From: Campylobacteraceae bacterium
GTDB lineage: Bacteria; Campylobacterota; Campylobacteria; Campylobacterales; Sulfurovaceae
Assembly (NCBI GenBank): GCA_026982175.1
Contig: JALSHP010000304.1
Coordinates: 1 to 11,746 of the forward strand
DNA: 11,746 nt
Direction of reading: 5' to 3'
Positions 1 through 6,616 of this stretch are shown piece after piece. A model generated the notes under the pieces. That model did no database searches and had not been told where the DNA came from. It saw nothing but the letters and a program-made list of their open reading frames with translations. Positions within the stretch are counted from its first letter, which is position 1. Each line of letters starts with the position of its first letter. Position numbers and translations under genes: made by a program.

Positions 1-1146
1 TCTACCCCTACGGTGACGGTAAATAACCCTCAACCTGCTACTATTCCTATGGCAACCACTTATCCCATGCCACAACAACCGACAACGATAACATATCCAC
101 AAACTGTGCCACAGAGCTATCCACAAACTTACCCACAAGTACAAGCTGTTGTGGTAGAGCCTGAATATATTCCTCAACGAACCCCTTATCTTCAAGGAGC
201 ATATGCAAGAAACTATCAACTCAAAAAGTTTATTGCGAACATGGCACAGAAACATAACTTTGACCCCTATCAACTTAATGCTATCTTCTCAACGGTCAAC
301 CGAGATACCATTGCTTTAGATAAGTATAATGTCTATAAAACAGCTAAGCCTTCTCAAGCAAAAACCTCTTCTGTTGGTTCATGGGATAAATATCGTGGAA
401 ACTTTTTAACCTCCTCACGCATAAAAAAAGGCGTAGCATTTTGGCAAGAGAATGCACAATATCTCAATAAAGCCTATTACCAATATGGGGTTGCACCTGA
501 ATATATTGTAGGAATCATTGGGGTGGAGACTAACTTTGGAGGGTTTACAGGTAAACACTCTGTCTTAGATGCCTTGACTACACTTTCATTGGAATATAAA
601 AAACGTTCCAAATTTTTTACCTCTGAACTTGAAAACTACTTACTCATGATTAGAGATGAGAAGATACACCCTCAAAAAATTAAAGGCTCATATGCTGGTG
701 CTTTTGGTTTGGCTCAATTTATGCCAAGCTCATTTAGAGAGTATGCTGTGGACTTCAATGGAGATGGTCACATTAACCTCTTTAACAAAGCTGATGCCAT
801 TGGAAGTATTGCCAACTATTTTGTAGGCAGAGGAAAATGGCAAAAAGGGACACCTGTTACTATGAAGACTTACTATAGCAAAGCAAGATTTTATGGATTA
901 CCTACAGGACATAAAACCAACTATACCCAAGCTCACATGATGCAGATTGGCATGAGACCTACCTCTAATTTTGCTGGATACAGAGGCAATGTATCGCTCA
1001 TTAAACTTAGCAAATATAATAGAGATGAACTGTGGTGGGGAACACCTAACTTTAGAGCCATTACCCGTTACAATCCAAAAGACCACTATGCCATGGCAGT
1101 ACATCAATTAGCCCAAGCCATTAAAAAAGCCCGTTACGGACGATAA
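1..1146 (+). CDS. mltB: Lytic murein transglycosylase B family protein (5' end missing)
   Basis: Periplasmic or outer-membrane enzyme that cleaves the MurNAc-GlcNAc bond of peptidoglycan non-hydrolytically (SLT_2/MltB family). The frame is open to the first base (Ser-Thr-Pro-Thr before the GTG at 13), so the true start and signal peptide or lipobox probably lie outside the window. Numbering from that GTG, residues 1-60 are Pro/Gln/Tyr/Thr-rich with repeated Tyr-Pro-Gln units, a likely flexible linker. The catalytic domain spans about 65-375. The catalytic Glu is E172 in the GVETNFG motif, followed by the family-typical GAFGLAQFMPSSF stretch (about 227-239), a DFNGDGHINLF segment and a C-terminal ITRYNPKDHYAMAV block that matches the usual MltB end. 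The 3' end is complete. It converges with the HD-domain gene, whose stop codon is 5 bases away. The family call is firm; the symbol is by homology, because several MltB paralogues exist. Confidence 0.9.
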   Translation, partial: STPTVTVNNPQPATIPMATTYPMPQQPTTITYPQTVPQSYPQTYPQVQAVVVEPEYIPQRTPYLQGAYARNYQLKKFIANMAQKHNFDPYQLNAIFSTVNRDTIALDKYNVYKTAKPSQAKTSSVGSWDKYRGNFLTSSRIKKGVAFWQENAQYLNKAYYQYGVAPEYIVGIIGVETNFGGFTGKHSVLDALTTLSLEYKKRSKFFTSELENYLLMIRDEKIHPQKIKGSYAGAFGLAQFMPSSFREYAVDFNGDGHINLFNKADAIGSIANYFVGRGKWQKGTPVTMKTYYSKARFYGLPTGHKTNYTQAHMMQIGMRPTSNFAGYRGNVSLIKLSKYNRDELWWGTPNFRAITRYNPKDHYAMAVHQLAQAIKKARYGR

Positions 1147-1151
1147 TTTGA

Positions 1152-2804
1152 TTAAAAGAGTTCAAACAAGATTGCTCTTAACTCCTCTTTCATCTCCTCT
1201 GTCAAATTTTTAGTATTGGAGAAGATGTAAAAGGGAACGGTATTAGCACGTGAGGTAATAAGCCGTTTTCTAAGGGTCGAGACCTCACCAATCTTAATGC
1301 TTCTTTCACCATCGTAGAGTAGAAAGTTTTTATCGATGCCCAATGAGAGTGAGACAATGGCATAAGAGAAAAAGCTCTCATCTCTGTTATGCTTCTCTAT
1401 AAATGCAGTTAACAATTTGGCTAAGCGTTTCTCTTTTTTTGGAGAGATTTTTCCAAATTTCTCTTTGAATGCATAGCGTTCCTCTTTACTTAAGCCTAAG
1501 AGTTTATAAAATGAAGAGAGATTTTTCCATTGACTCTTAAAAAGATTTTTCCCAAACAATATCTCCTCAAAGGCAGCGAGATAGTAACGCTCTTGATAGC
1601 TTAAATTTTCTTGATATTTTATTTTAAAATACTCTCTCTTAAAGAGTGAAATGAGCCAATTTTCATCAAGTTGAGAGATGATGTCCAACTTCTTTTCAAA
1701 ATTCTCTTCTTTGGGAAATTGCCACATCATTGCAATACTTTGATAGATTTTTTTATCTTGAGGGGAATTAGCCAAATAGCTTTTAGAGAGGTGGGTAATA
1801 ACTTTCTCCAAAAGGGTATCGAGTCGTGCGATGTTATGGGTGAAAAATACTTTTTTATAGAGATTAAAACGACTCTCAATCAGATGTTCAATATCTGCGA
1901 GTCCAGAAGACATAAAAGAGAGCCTAAACACCCCCTCTTCTTCAATGAGTATCGCCTCTTTAGTCAGTCGTAAAAAATCAGCCGAATTAGAGATGTAGCC
2001 AGAGGCTAATAAATCTCTATTGATATAATCTATTCTATCCGCATCTACCACTGAAGCCACATAATCATGTAAGGTAGCATAAGAGAATGTTGCACTCTTA
2101 GTATTATTTAAAATCTTAGTCACCATGAGATAATAAAGTTCAATAACATCACTGTCAATATTATGCGATGCTAAGAGTTCATGTTGAAAAAGCATCTCAA
2201 TATAGATAGAGCCTATACTCTCATGCAGTACCAACGTACCATTTTTAGTTACTTTTTCATAAAATTTTAAAAACTTTTTTTGCTCTTTATTGGGTTCTTT
2301 AATCTTTTTAATAGAAACATATAAGCGTTTTAAAGCATATTCTGTCTGATGCGAAAAAGGTAAATGCCCTACATCATGGAGCAAACCTGCTAATCGTACT
2401 GCTTGAAGTAGAATCAGATAAGTCACTTCTAACTTTTTATCTAAAGCAAAAGAGAAATTTAAGAGGGTTTTGTCATAAATGTTTAAAGTATTTAACTCTA
2501 TTTTTAAACGATGTTCCTTAATGAGATTGACTATTTCACTTTGAGCCTCTTCTAAAAATTTATGGCGTGTATCTAACTGCGTGTTGAGTAGAGAGTTTTT
2601 AAACATAAAAGAGGCAACATGCATTGTCCCTAAAGAGTGGATGTATCTTTTGGTCGCCATGGAAGGAAAAGCAAAATATGCCAAAGCATTTTGAGAAACA
2701 AAGAGAAGCCGATTGACAATTTTGCTCTGCAATAACTTCTCTTCAAATTTGCTATAAGGTATATGTCCATAAACGGTGTCATTTACCATATTATTCTCTT
2801 TCAT
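1152..2804 (-). CDS. HD-domain phosphohydrolase (SAMHD1/dGTPase-like family)
   Basis: Cytosolic metal-dependent phosphohydrolase of 550 aa. The HD metal site can be read directly: H56 (in RYIHSLGT), H143-D144 (in LLHDVGHLPFSH) and D256 (in VVDADRIDYINRD). H194 in LHESIG sits where this subfamily has a further active-site His. The DADRIDY..RD block is typical of SAMHD1/YdhJ-like proteins (COG1078) rather than GGDEF-linked HD-GYP enzymes. The substrate could be a dNTP or another nucleotide; the sequence does not decide this. The C-terminal half (about 300-550) is Lys/Glu-rich and helical with no recognised motif. The ATG at 2804 is supported by an AGGAGA Shine-Dalgarno 7 bases upstream; a second Met at codon 6 is less well placed. 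It is divergent from the oxidase operon and convergent with the MltB gene, so it is probably monocistronic. Confidence 0.85.
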   Translation of the reverse strand: MKENNMVNDTVYGHIPYSKFEEKLLQSKIVNRLLFVSQNALAYFAFPSMATKRYIHSLGTMHVASFMFKNSLLNTQLDTRHKFLEEAQSEIVNLIKEHRLKIELNTLNIYDKTLLNFSFALDKKLEVTYLILLQAVRLAGLLHDVGHLPFSHQTEYALKRLYVSIKKIKEPNKEQKKFLKFYEKVTKNGTLVLHESIGSIYIEMLFQHELLASHNIDSDVIELYYLMVTKILNNTKSATFSYATLHDYVASVVDADRIDYINRDLLASGYISNSADFLRLTKEAILIEEEGVFRLSFMSSGLADIEHLIESRFNLYKKVFFTHNIARLDTLLEKVITHLSKSYLANSPQDKKIYQSIAMMWQFPKEENFEKKLDIISQLDENWLISLFKREYFKIKYQENLSYQERYYLAAFEEILFGKNLFKSQWKNLSSFYKLLGLSKEERYAFKEKFGKISPKKEKRLAKLLTAFIEKHNRDESFFSYAIVSLSLGIDKNFLLYDGERSIKIGEVSTLRKRLITSRANTVPFYIFSNTKNLTEEMKEELRAILFELF

Positions 2805-2836
2805 TGCTCTTCTCCTAAGGCGTAATTTATGGCTCT

Positions 2837-2842
2837 ATTATA
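2837..2842 (-). promoter_or_regulatory. -10 box of the HD-domain gene promoter
   Basis: On the minus strand this reads TATAAT, a perfect -10 hexamer, preceded by a T-rich TTTTTGAC. It lies about 33 bases upstream of the HD gene start codon, so the leader would be about 25-27 nt. No convincing -35 hexamer is visible 16-18 bases upstream (TAAATA at 17). This fits epsilonproteobacterial sigma-70 promoters, which are known to rely on the -10 element and a T-rich upstream stretch. Prediction from sequence only. Confidence 0.55.
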
Positions 2843-2882
2843 GTCAAAAAGGCTTAGAATATTTAGGCTAAGAATCCCATAG

Positions 2883-2914
2883 TTAAGTTATTCTTTTTTT
2901 ATAGAATAACTTAA
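2883..2914. repeat. 12-bp perfect inverted repeat with 8-base spacer
   Basis: The arms TTAAGTTATTCT (2883-2894) and AGAATAACTTAA (2903-2914) are perfect reverse complements, separated by TTTTTTAT. The repeat lies in the divergent intergenic region upstream of the predicted HD gene promoter and about 190 bp before the Sco start. It could be an operator, a cruciform-forming dyad, or the hairpin of an unrecognised small RNA. A terminator role for either flanking gene is unlikely because both are transcribed away from it. Confidence 0.6.
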
Positions 2915-2987
2915 AATTATAATTAATTAAAATATAGAGATTAAGTAGCATATTTATATTTTTAATTTACTATTATAAATAATTTCA

Positions 2988-3035
2988 TTACCATTTAAGT
3001 AACTCTAGTTTACACTTTATATTGTGTATTATTAT
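2988..3035 (+). promoter_or_regulatory. Candidate promoter region of the oxidase operon
   Basis: The operon must start in this AT-rich stretch, but no single promoter stands out. Option one is TTTACA at 3009-3014 with TATTAT at 3030-3035 (15-base spacer). Option two is TATATT at 3018-3023 with a weak TTTAAG at 2994-2999 (18-base spacer). A short dyad, TTAC-N7-GTAA, lies at 2988-3002 just upstream of both; it matches neither the FNR box nor the TTAAC-N4-GTTAA CRP/FNR-type box. Low confidence on which element is used. Confidence 0.3.
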
Positions 3036-3064
3036 CTTTTTTAATTATTTAATTAAAAAAGATA
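3033..3064. repeat. 15-bp perfect palindrome just upstream of the oxidase operon
   Basis: The arms TATCTTTTTTAATTA (3033-3047) and TAATTAAAAAAGATA (3050-3064) pair perfectly around a 2-base centre (TT). The palindrome ends 37 bases before the TTG start of the Sco gene and overlaps or directly follows the candidate -10 boxes. That is the usual place for a repressor operator or a 5'-leader hairpin. It has only one G-C pair per arm, so an RNA hairpin would be long but weak; a DNA-binding site for a dimeric regulator is at least as plausible. A and T tracts of this kind arise easily in AT-rich DNA, but a perfect 15-bp match is more than expected by chance locally. Confidence 0.65.
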
Positions 3065-3101
3065 TTTTAGCAAAGAACAACAACGTGTAATGGAGGACAA
3101 A

Positions 3102-3896
3102 TTGAGAAAAATCGTGATGTTTGTATTATTATCACTATCTATATTACAAGCAAACAATCTCGGATTAGATGAAAAATTAGGGGCAATGGTGCCACTTGAT
3201 TTAACATTTATTGATGAGACAGGTAAAAGCCGAACCTTAAGAGAATATATGGATGGGAAACCTACTGTTATCTCTTTAAATTATTTTCGTTGTGCAGGTA
3301 TCTGTACGCCACAACTTGAAAATATGGCAAAAGTGTTAAGTGAACTTGACTTAGCTGAAAATGTAGACTACAAAGCGCTTACTATCTCTTTTGCTGAAAA
3401 TGAAACATCTGCTCTAGCAGCAGCAAAAAGAAAAACACACCTCACTTCTATGGGACGACCTTATGTTGCTGATGCATGGCATTTTGTTCTTTCAGAAAAC
3501 AACTCATCTGCAATTCTTGCTGATAAAGTTGGATTTATCTATGAAAAAACAGTTAATCCTACATCAGGTGTCGTAGATTGGACCCATCCAGCCGTGCTTA
3601 TTATGCTATCGCCAGAGGGAAAAATTACCCGTTATCTTAATGGTATAGAGCAACTCCCTTTTGATGTCAAAATGGCACTCATGGAAGCAGGAGAAGGAAA
3701 AGTAGGACCAACCATAGCCAAAAACTTATTGTTATGTTTTGCCTATGATCCTAAAGCTAAAACCTATATTTTCATGTGGGAAAAAGTAGCAGCAACCGTT
3801 ATGTTAGCCATTATGTTACTTTTCTTTATCTATCTTGTAAAAACAAGTAAACGTAATGACGACAGAGACAATCAAACAAACAAAGGAGACAATTAA
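3102..3896 (+). CDS. Sco1/SenC-family copper chaperone, membrane anchored
   Basis: Thioredoxin-fold, periplasm-facing copper chaperone (COG1999 family) that delivers copper to the CuA site of oxidase subunit II. The TTG at 3102 is chosen because GGAGG (3092-3096) sits 5 bases upstream. The in-frame ATG at 3090 overlaps that Shine-Dalgarno and has none of its own. The TTG start gives 264 aa with a clean signal peptide (MRKIVMFVLLSLSILQA, then Asn-Asn). Copper ligands are the CxxxC of RCAGICTPQ (C64, C68) and H142 in DWTHPAV, at the place of the conserved Sco histidine. A late CFAYDP block and a C-terminal TM helix (about 220-245) followed by a charged tail match the COG1999 variant with a second anchor. 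First gene of the operon; its TAA directly abuts the ATG of subunit I. Confidence 0.9.
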   Translation: MRKIVMFVLLSLSILQANNLGLDEKLGAMVPLDLTFIDETGKSRTLREYMDGKPTVISLNYFRCAGICTPQLENMAKVLSELDLAENVDYKALTISFAENETSALAAAKRKTHLTSMGRPYVADAWHFVLSENNSSAILADKVGFIYEKTVNPTSGVVDWTHPAVLIMLSPEGKITRYLNGIEQLPFDVKMALMEAGEGKVGPTIAKNLLLCFAYDPKAKTYIFMWEKVAATVMLAIMLLFFIYLVKTSKRNDDRDNQTNKGDN

Positions 3897-5552
3897 ATGA
3901 GTAAAACTTATTTTGATGAAACACACTGTGCCTATGGGCACCCAAAAAGTAAATTTATGCAATGGATGCTTACAATCGACCATAAAAGAATTGGTATTAT
4001 GTATGCAGCTGTTATGTTCTTTTATTTTTTCATTGCATTAGGAACAGCATTTATGATGCGTTTAGAGCTTTTAGCTCCAGGGGCACAATTTTTAGACGGA
4101 GATAGCTTTAACCAAGCCTTTACACTCCATGGGGTTATTATGATTTTCCTCTTTATTGTACCAGGGATTCCTGCAATATTTGGTAACATTGTAATGCCAT
4201 TAATGATTGGTGCGAAAGATGTATCTTTCCCTAAACTTAACTGGTTTACCTTCTGGCTATATGTAGTTGGAACACTGGTTGCTATGGCTTCACTCTTTAC
4301 TGATGCTGGATTTGCCGATACAGGTTGGACATTTTATGCTCCTTACTCTATCACCACTGGAACTAATGTTATCTTTACACTTGTAGCAGCATTTATTTTG
4401 GGTATGGCTTCTATTCTTACTGGGCTTAACTTCCTTGTCACTATTCATAGACTTAGAGCACCTGGTATGGACTTTTGGAAAATGCCTCTTTTTGTATGGG
4501 GTATTTATGCAACAGCATGGATTCAACTTCTTGCAACACCAGTTGTTGGGATTACACTTATTCTAGCAGTTATGGAAAAATACTTTGGTATTGGTATCTT
4601 TGATCCAGCTAAAGGTGGAGACCCTGTTCTCTTTGAACACCTATTTTGGATTTACTCTCACCCAGCTGTTTACTTAATGATTCTTCCAGCATTTGGTATC
4701 ATGTCTGAAATTATTCCAACTTTCTCAAGAAGAGAAATCTTTGGTTACCGTGCCATTGCCATTTCATCAGCCTCTATTGCTGGTATTGGTTACTTGGTAT
4801 GGGGTCACCACCTCTATACATCTGGTATGGCAGATACAGCAAAAGTTGTTTTCTCATTCTTGACATTCTTTGTTGCCATTCCAACGGGTATTAAATTCTA
4901 TGACTGGATTGCTACCATGTACAAAGGTAAAATTATTCTTTCTACCCCTATGTTATGGGCATTAGGAACAATTATCACTTTTACCATTGGTGGACTTACA
5001 GGGGTTACCATTGCCATGATTGGTGTTGATATTCACCTTCAAGATACTTACTACACCGTTGCTCACTTTCACTATGCGATGCTAGGTGGAGTTGCATTCT
5101 TACTATTTGCAGGTATGCACTATTGGTTCCCGTTAGTAACAGGTAAGATGTACAACGAAGCACATGCAAAAATTGCTTTTTACTTAAACTTTGTAGGATT
5201 TAACTTACTTTGGTTCCCAATGTTTATCGCAGGATACTATGGTATGCCAAGACGTTACTTTGATTACCTTCCAGAGTTCCAAATCTATCACCAAGTTTCA
5301 TTCGCAGGAGCGGTATTATTTATCTCTGGTGTTATTTATATGTTTGTTGTATTTTACAAAGGTTGGACAAAAGGTGAAGCTTCTGGAACAAACCCATGGA
5401 ATGCTACTACTTTAGAATGGCACTTACCAACATCTCCTGCACCATTAGAGAACCATACAAAAGTTCCATATGTTGACTTTAACCCTTATGAGTACCACCA
5501 TGGTCAACCAGTGGTTAAATTTGATTACAAAACAATGCAAAGGATAGACTAA
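3897..5552 (+). CDS. coxA: Heme-copper oxidase subunit I, A2 family (YSHPAVY)
   Basis: Catalytic subunit of a proton-pumping cytochrome c oxidase in the inner membrane, 551 aa (normal for the family) with about 12 TM helices. Low-spin heme ligands are H78 (TLHGVIM) and H392; the high-spin heme ligand is H390 (AHFHYAML). CuB ligands are H255, H304 and H305 (VWGHHLYTSG). Y259 in HPAVY is the Tyr expected to crosslink to H255. The Glu of HPEVY is absent and replaced by the Y253-S254 pair, the known A2-family signature. D-channel residues N97, D108 and N115 and the K-channel K333 (AIPTGIK) are all present, so proton pumping should be intact. R55 in MRLEL is the usual heme-formyl arginine. The start has AAGGAG about 9 bases upstream. 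The stop overlaps the subunit III ATG by 1 base. Confidence 0.97.
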   Translation: MSKTYFDETHCAYGHPKSKFMQWMLTIDHKRIGIMYAAVMFFYFFIALGTAFMMRLELLAPGAQFLDGDSFNQAFTLHGVIMIFLFIVPGIPAIFGNIVMPLMIGAKDVSFPKLNWFTFWLYVVGTLVAMASLFTDAGFADTGWTFYAPYSITTGTNVIFTLVAAFILGMASILTGLNFLVTIHRLRAPGMDFWKMPLFVWGIYATAWIQLLATPVVGITLILAVMEKYFGIGIFDPAKGGDPVLFEHLFWIYSHPAVYLMILPAFGIMSEIIPTFSRREIFGYRAIAISSASIAGIGYLVWGHHLYTSGMADTAKVVFSFLTFFVAIPTGIKFYDWIATMYKGKIILSTPMLWALGTIITFTIGGLTGVTIAMIGVDIHLQDTYYTVAHFHYAMLGGVAFLLFAGMHYWFPLVTGKMYNEAHAKIAFYLNFVGFNLLWFPMFIAGYYGMPRRYFDYLPEFQIYHQVSFAGAVLFISGVIYMFVVFYKGWTKGEASGTNPWNATTLEWHLPTSPAPLENHTKVPYVDFNPYEYHHGQPVVKFDYKTMQRID

Positions 5553-6241
5553 TGTCACACGAATATGTACCAGAAATCGCGACTGATCGTGATGGAAAAC
5601 AACATGAAGTTCAAGGATGGCAAGATGACTTTTACGGTGGGAAACTAGGTTTTTGGCTGTTTATGTTTACTGAAGTATTAATGTTTGGTGCTATGTTTAT
5701 GGCACTTTCTTACTACAATACCTTGCACCCTCAAGAGTTTTTAGATGCTTCTGCATCTTTAAACAGACTTTTAGGGGGAATAAACACAGTTATTTTACTT
5801 ATATCAGCACTTACCATGGGTCTGGGTCTTCTTAAGATGAGAACAGGTGATGTAAAAGGTGCTAAACTAATGATTTGGGTAACCATGTTATTGGCTGTTG
5901 CCTTCTTAGTGATTAAAGGTTTTGAATGGAGAGCAGAGTATCATCATGGTGTTTTCTTAATGCATGACAAACTTTTAGCAGACTCTTCATTTCCATTAGG
6001 AGAAAAGCTCTTCTTTGGTCTATACTTTACCATGACAGGACTTCACGGTTTCCATATTATTATTGGTATTGGTCTTATGCTTTGGTTACTTAAAAGAATT
6101 AACGCAGAGAAAGTAAGACCAGATCATCATATTTTACATTGGAACATCGCGTTATATTGGGATATTGTACACCTTATTTGGGTATTTGTATTCCCGTACT
6201 ACTACATGATCGGAGCAGGAGGAGCTACAGGTGGACACTAA
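5552..6241 (+). CDS. coxC: Cytochrome c oxidase subunit III
   Basis: Membrane subunit of 229 aa that stabilises subunit I and the D-channel entrance. It is short compared with mitochondrial-type subunit III (about 260-270 aa), in keeping with five-helix versions such as those of caa3 oxidases. Recognisable blocks are GFWLFMFTEVLMFG (TM, E41), KGFEW (E125), the TGLHGFHIIIGI helix (162-174) and a final helix with LYWDIVHLIWVFVFP (201-215). In most homologues that last block reads YWHFVDVVW; here His and Asp are swapped (D204, H207). The ATG forms TAATG with the end of subunit I and has AAGGAT upstream, so translational coupling is likely. Its 3' end overlaps subunit IV by 11 bases and ends in Gly-Gly-His. 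Confidence 0.95.
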   Translation: MSHEYVPEIATDRDGKQHEVQGWQDDFYGGKLGFWLFMFTEVLMFGAMFMALSYYNTLHPQEFLDASASLNRLLGGINTVILLISALTMGLGLLKMRTGDVKGAKLMIWVTMLLAVAFLVIKGFEWRAEYHHGVFLMHDKLLADSSFPLGEKLFFGLYFTMTGLHGFHIIIGIGLMLWLLKRINAEKVRPDHHILHWNIALYWDIVHLIWVFVFPYYYMIGAGGATGGH

Positions 6242-6605
6242 TAACATAGATTACAAAAAAGAACAGAGCCGTTTTTTCAAGGTTCTTATTGGATTATTGC
6301 TTTTAACAGCTGTAACATTTATTCAGCCTCATCTCTTTTTAACCGAAGCGAATTTTGCAGCACAGATGTTTATTGCCGTACTCAAAGCATGGTTAATTAT
6401 TATGTACTATATGCACTTAAAAGGTGAAACACTCATCACATGGATGGCAGGTTTTTCACTCTTTATTGTATTTACATTTTTCGCAATTGTAATTGGTGTC
6501 GATGTACAGCATTTCCAATTTAAAGATGAGAGTCACATTACTGAATCAGCAATACCATTGCATGAAGCAGGTCATGAATCTCATTCAACTCATTCAGCTC
6601 ACTAA
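6231..6605 (+). CDS. coxD: Cytochrome c oxidase subunit IV (prokaryotic COX4 type), His-rich tail
   Basis: Small membrane subunit of 124 aa with three TM helices (about 16-33, 43-61, 68-91). The KAWLIIMYYMHLKGE segment (M61-H62-L63-K64) is the hallmark of the bacterial COX4/CyoD-like family (KAxxVxxYFMHL). The GTG at 6231 is the likely start: AGGAGG (6217-6222) lies 8 bases upstream inside the end of subunit III, and no other start codon is close. This gives an 11-base overlap. The C-terminus is unusual: after residue 100 it carries H102, H111, H115, H118, H121 and H124, the last five spaced 4, 3, 3 and 3 apart, with the chain ending on His. That could bind copper or another metal on the aqueous side; this is an inference. 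Confidence 0.88.
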   Translation: MDTNNIDYKKEQSRFFKVLIGLLLLTAVTFIQPHLFLTEANFAAQMFIAVLKAWLIIMYYMHLKGETLITWMAGFSLFIVFTFFAIVIGVDVQHFQFKDESHITESAIPLHEAGHESHSTHSAH

Positions 6606-6616
6606 GGGAGGCAAAT

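Noticed and set aside
1671..1973. Open frame of 100 codons on the + strand
   Set aside because: It is antisense to the HD-domain gene, has no ribosome binding site and no recognisable motif; it is a shadow of the real gene.
4290..4526. Cys/Lys-rich open frame on the - strand
   Set aside because: It lies wholly inside oxidase subunit I, whose frame is unambiguous; the cysteines come from reversed Thr/Ala codons.
4654..4680. Loss of the HPEVY glutamate in subunit I as a sign of an inactive oxidase
   Set aside because: The replacement is YSHPAVY, the established A2-family alternative, and all metal ligands and channel residues are present.
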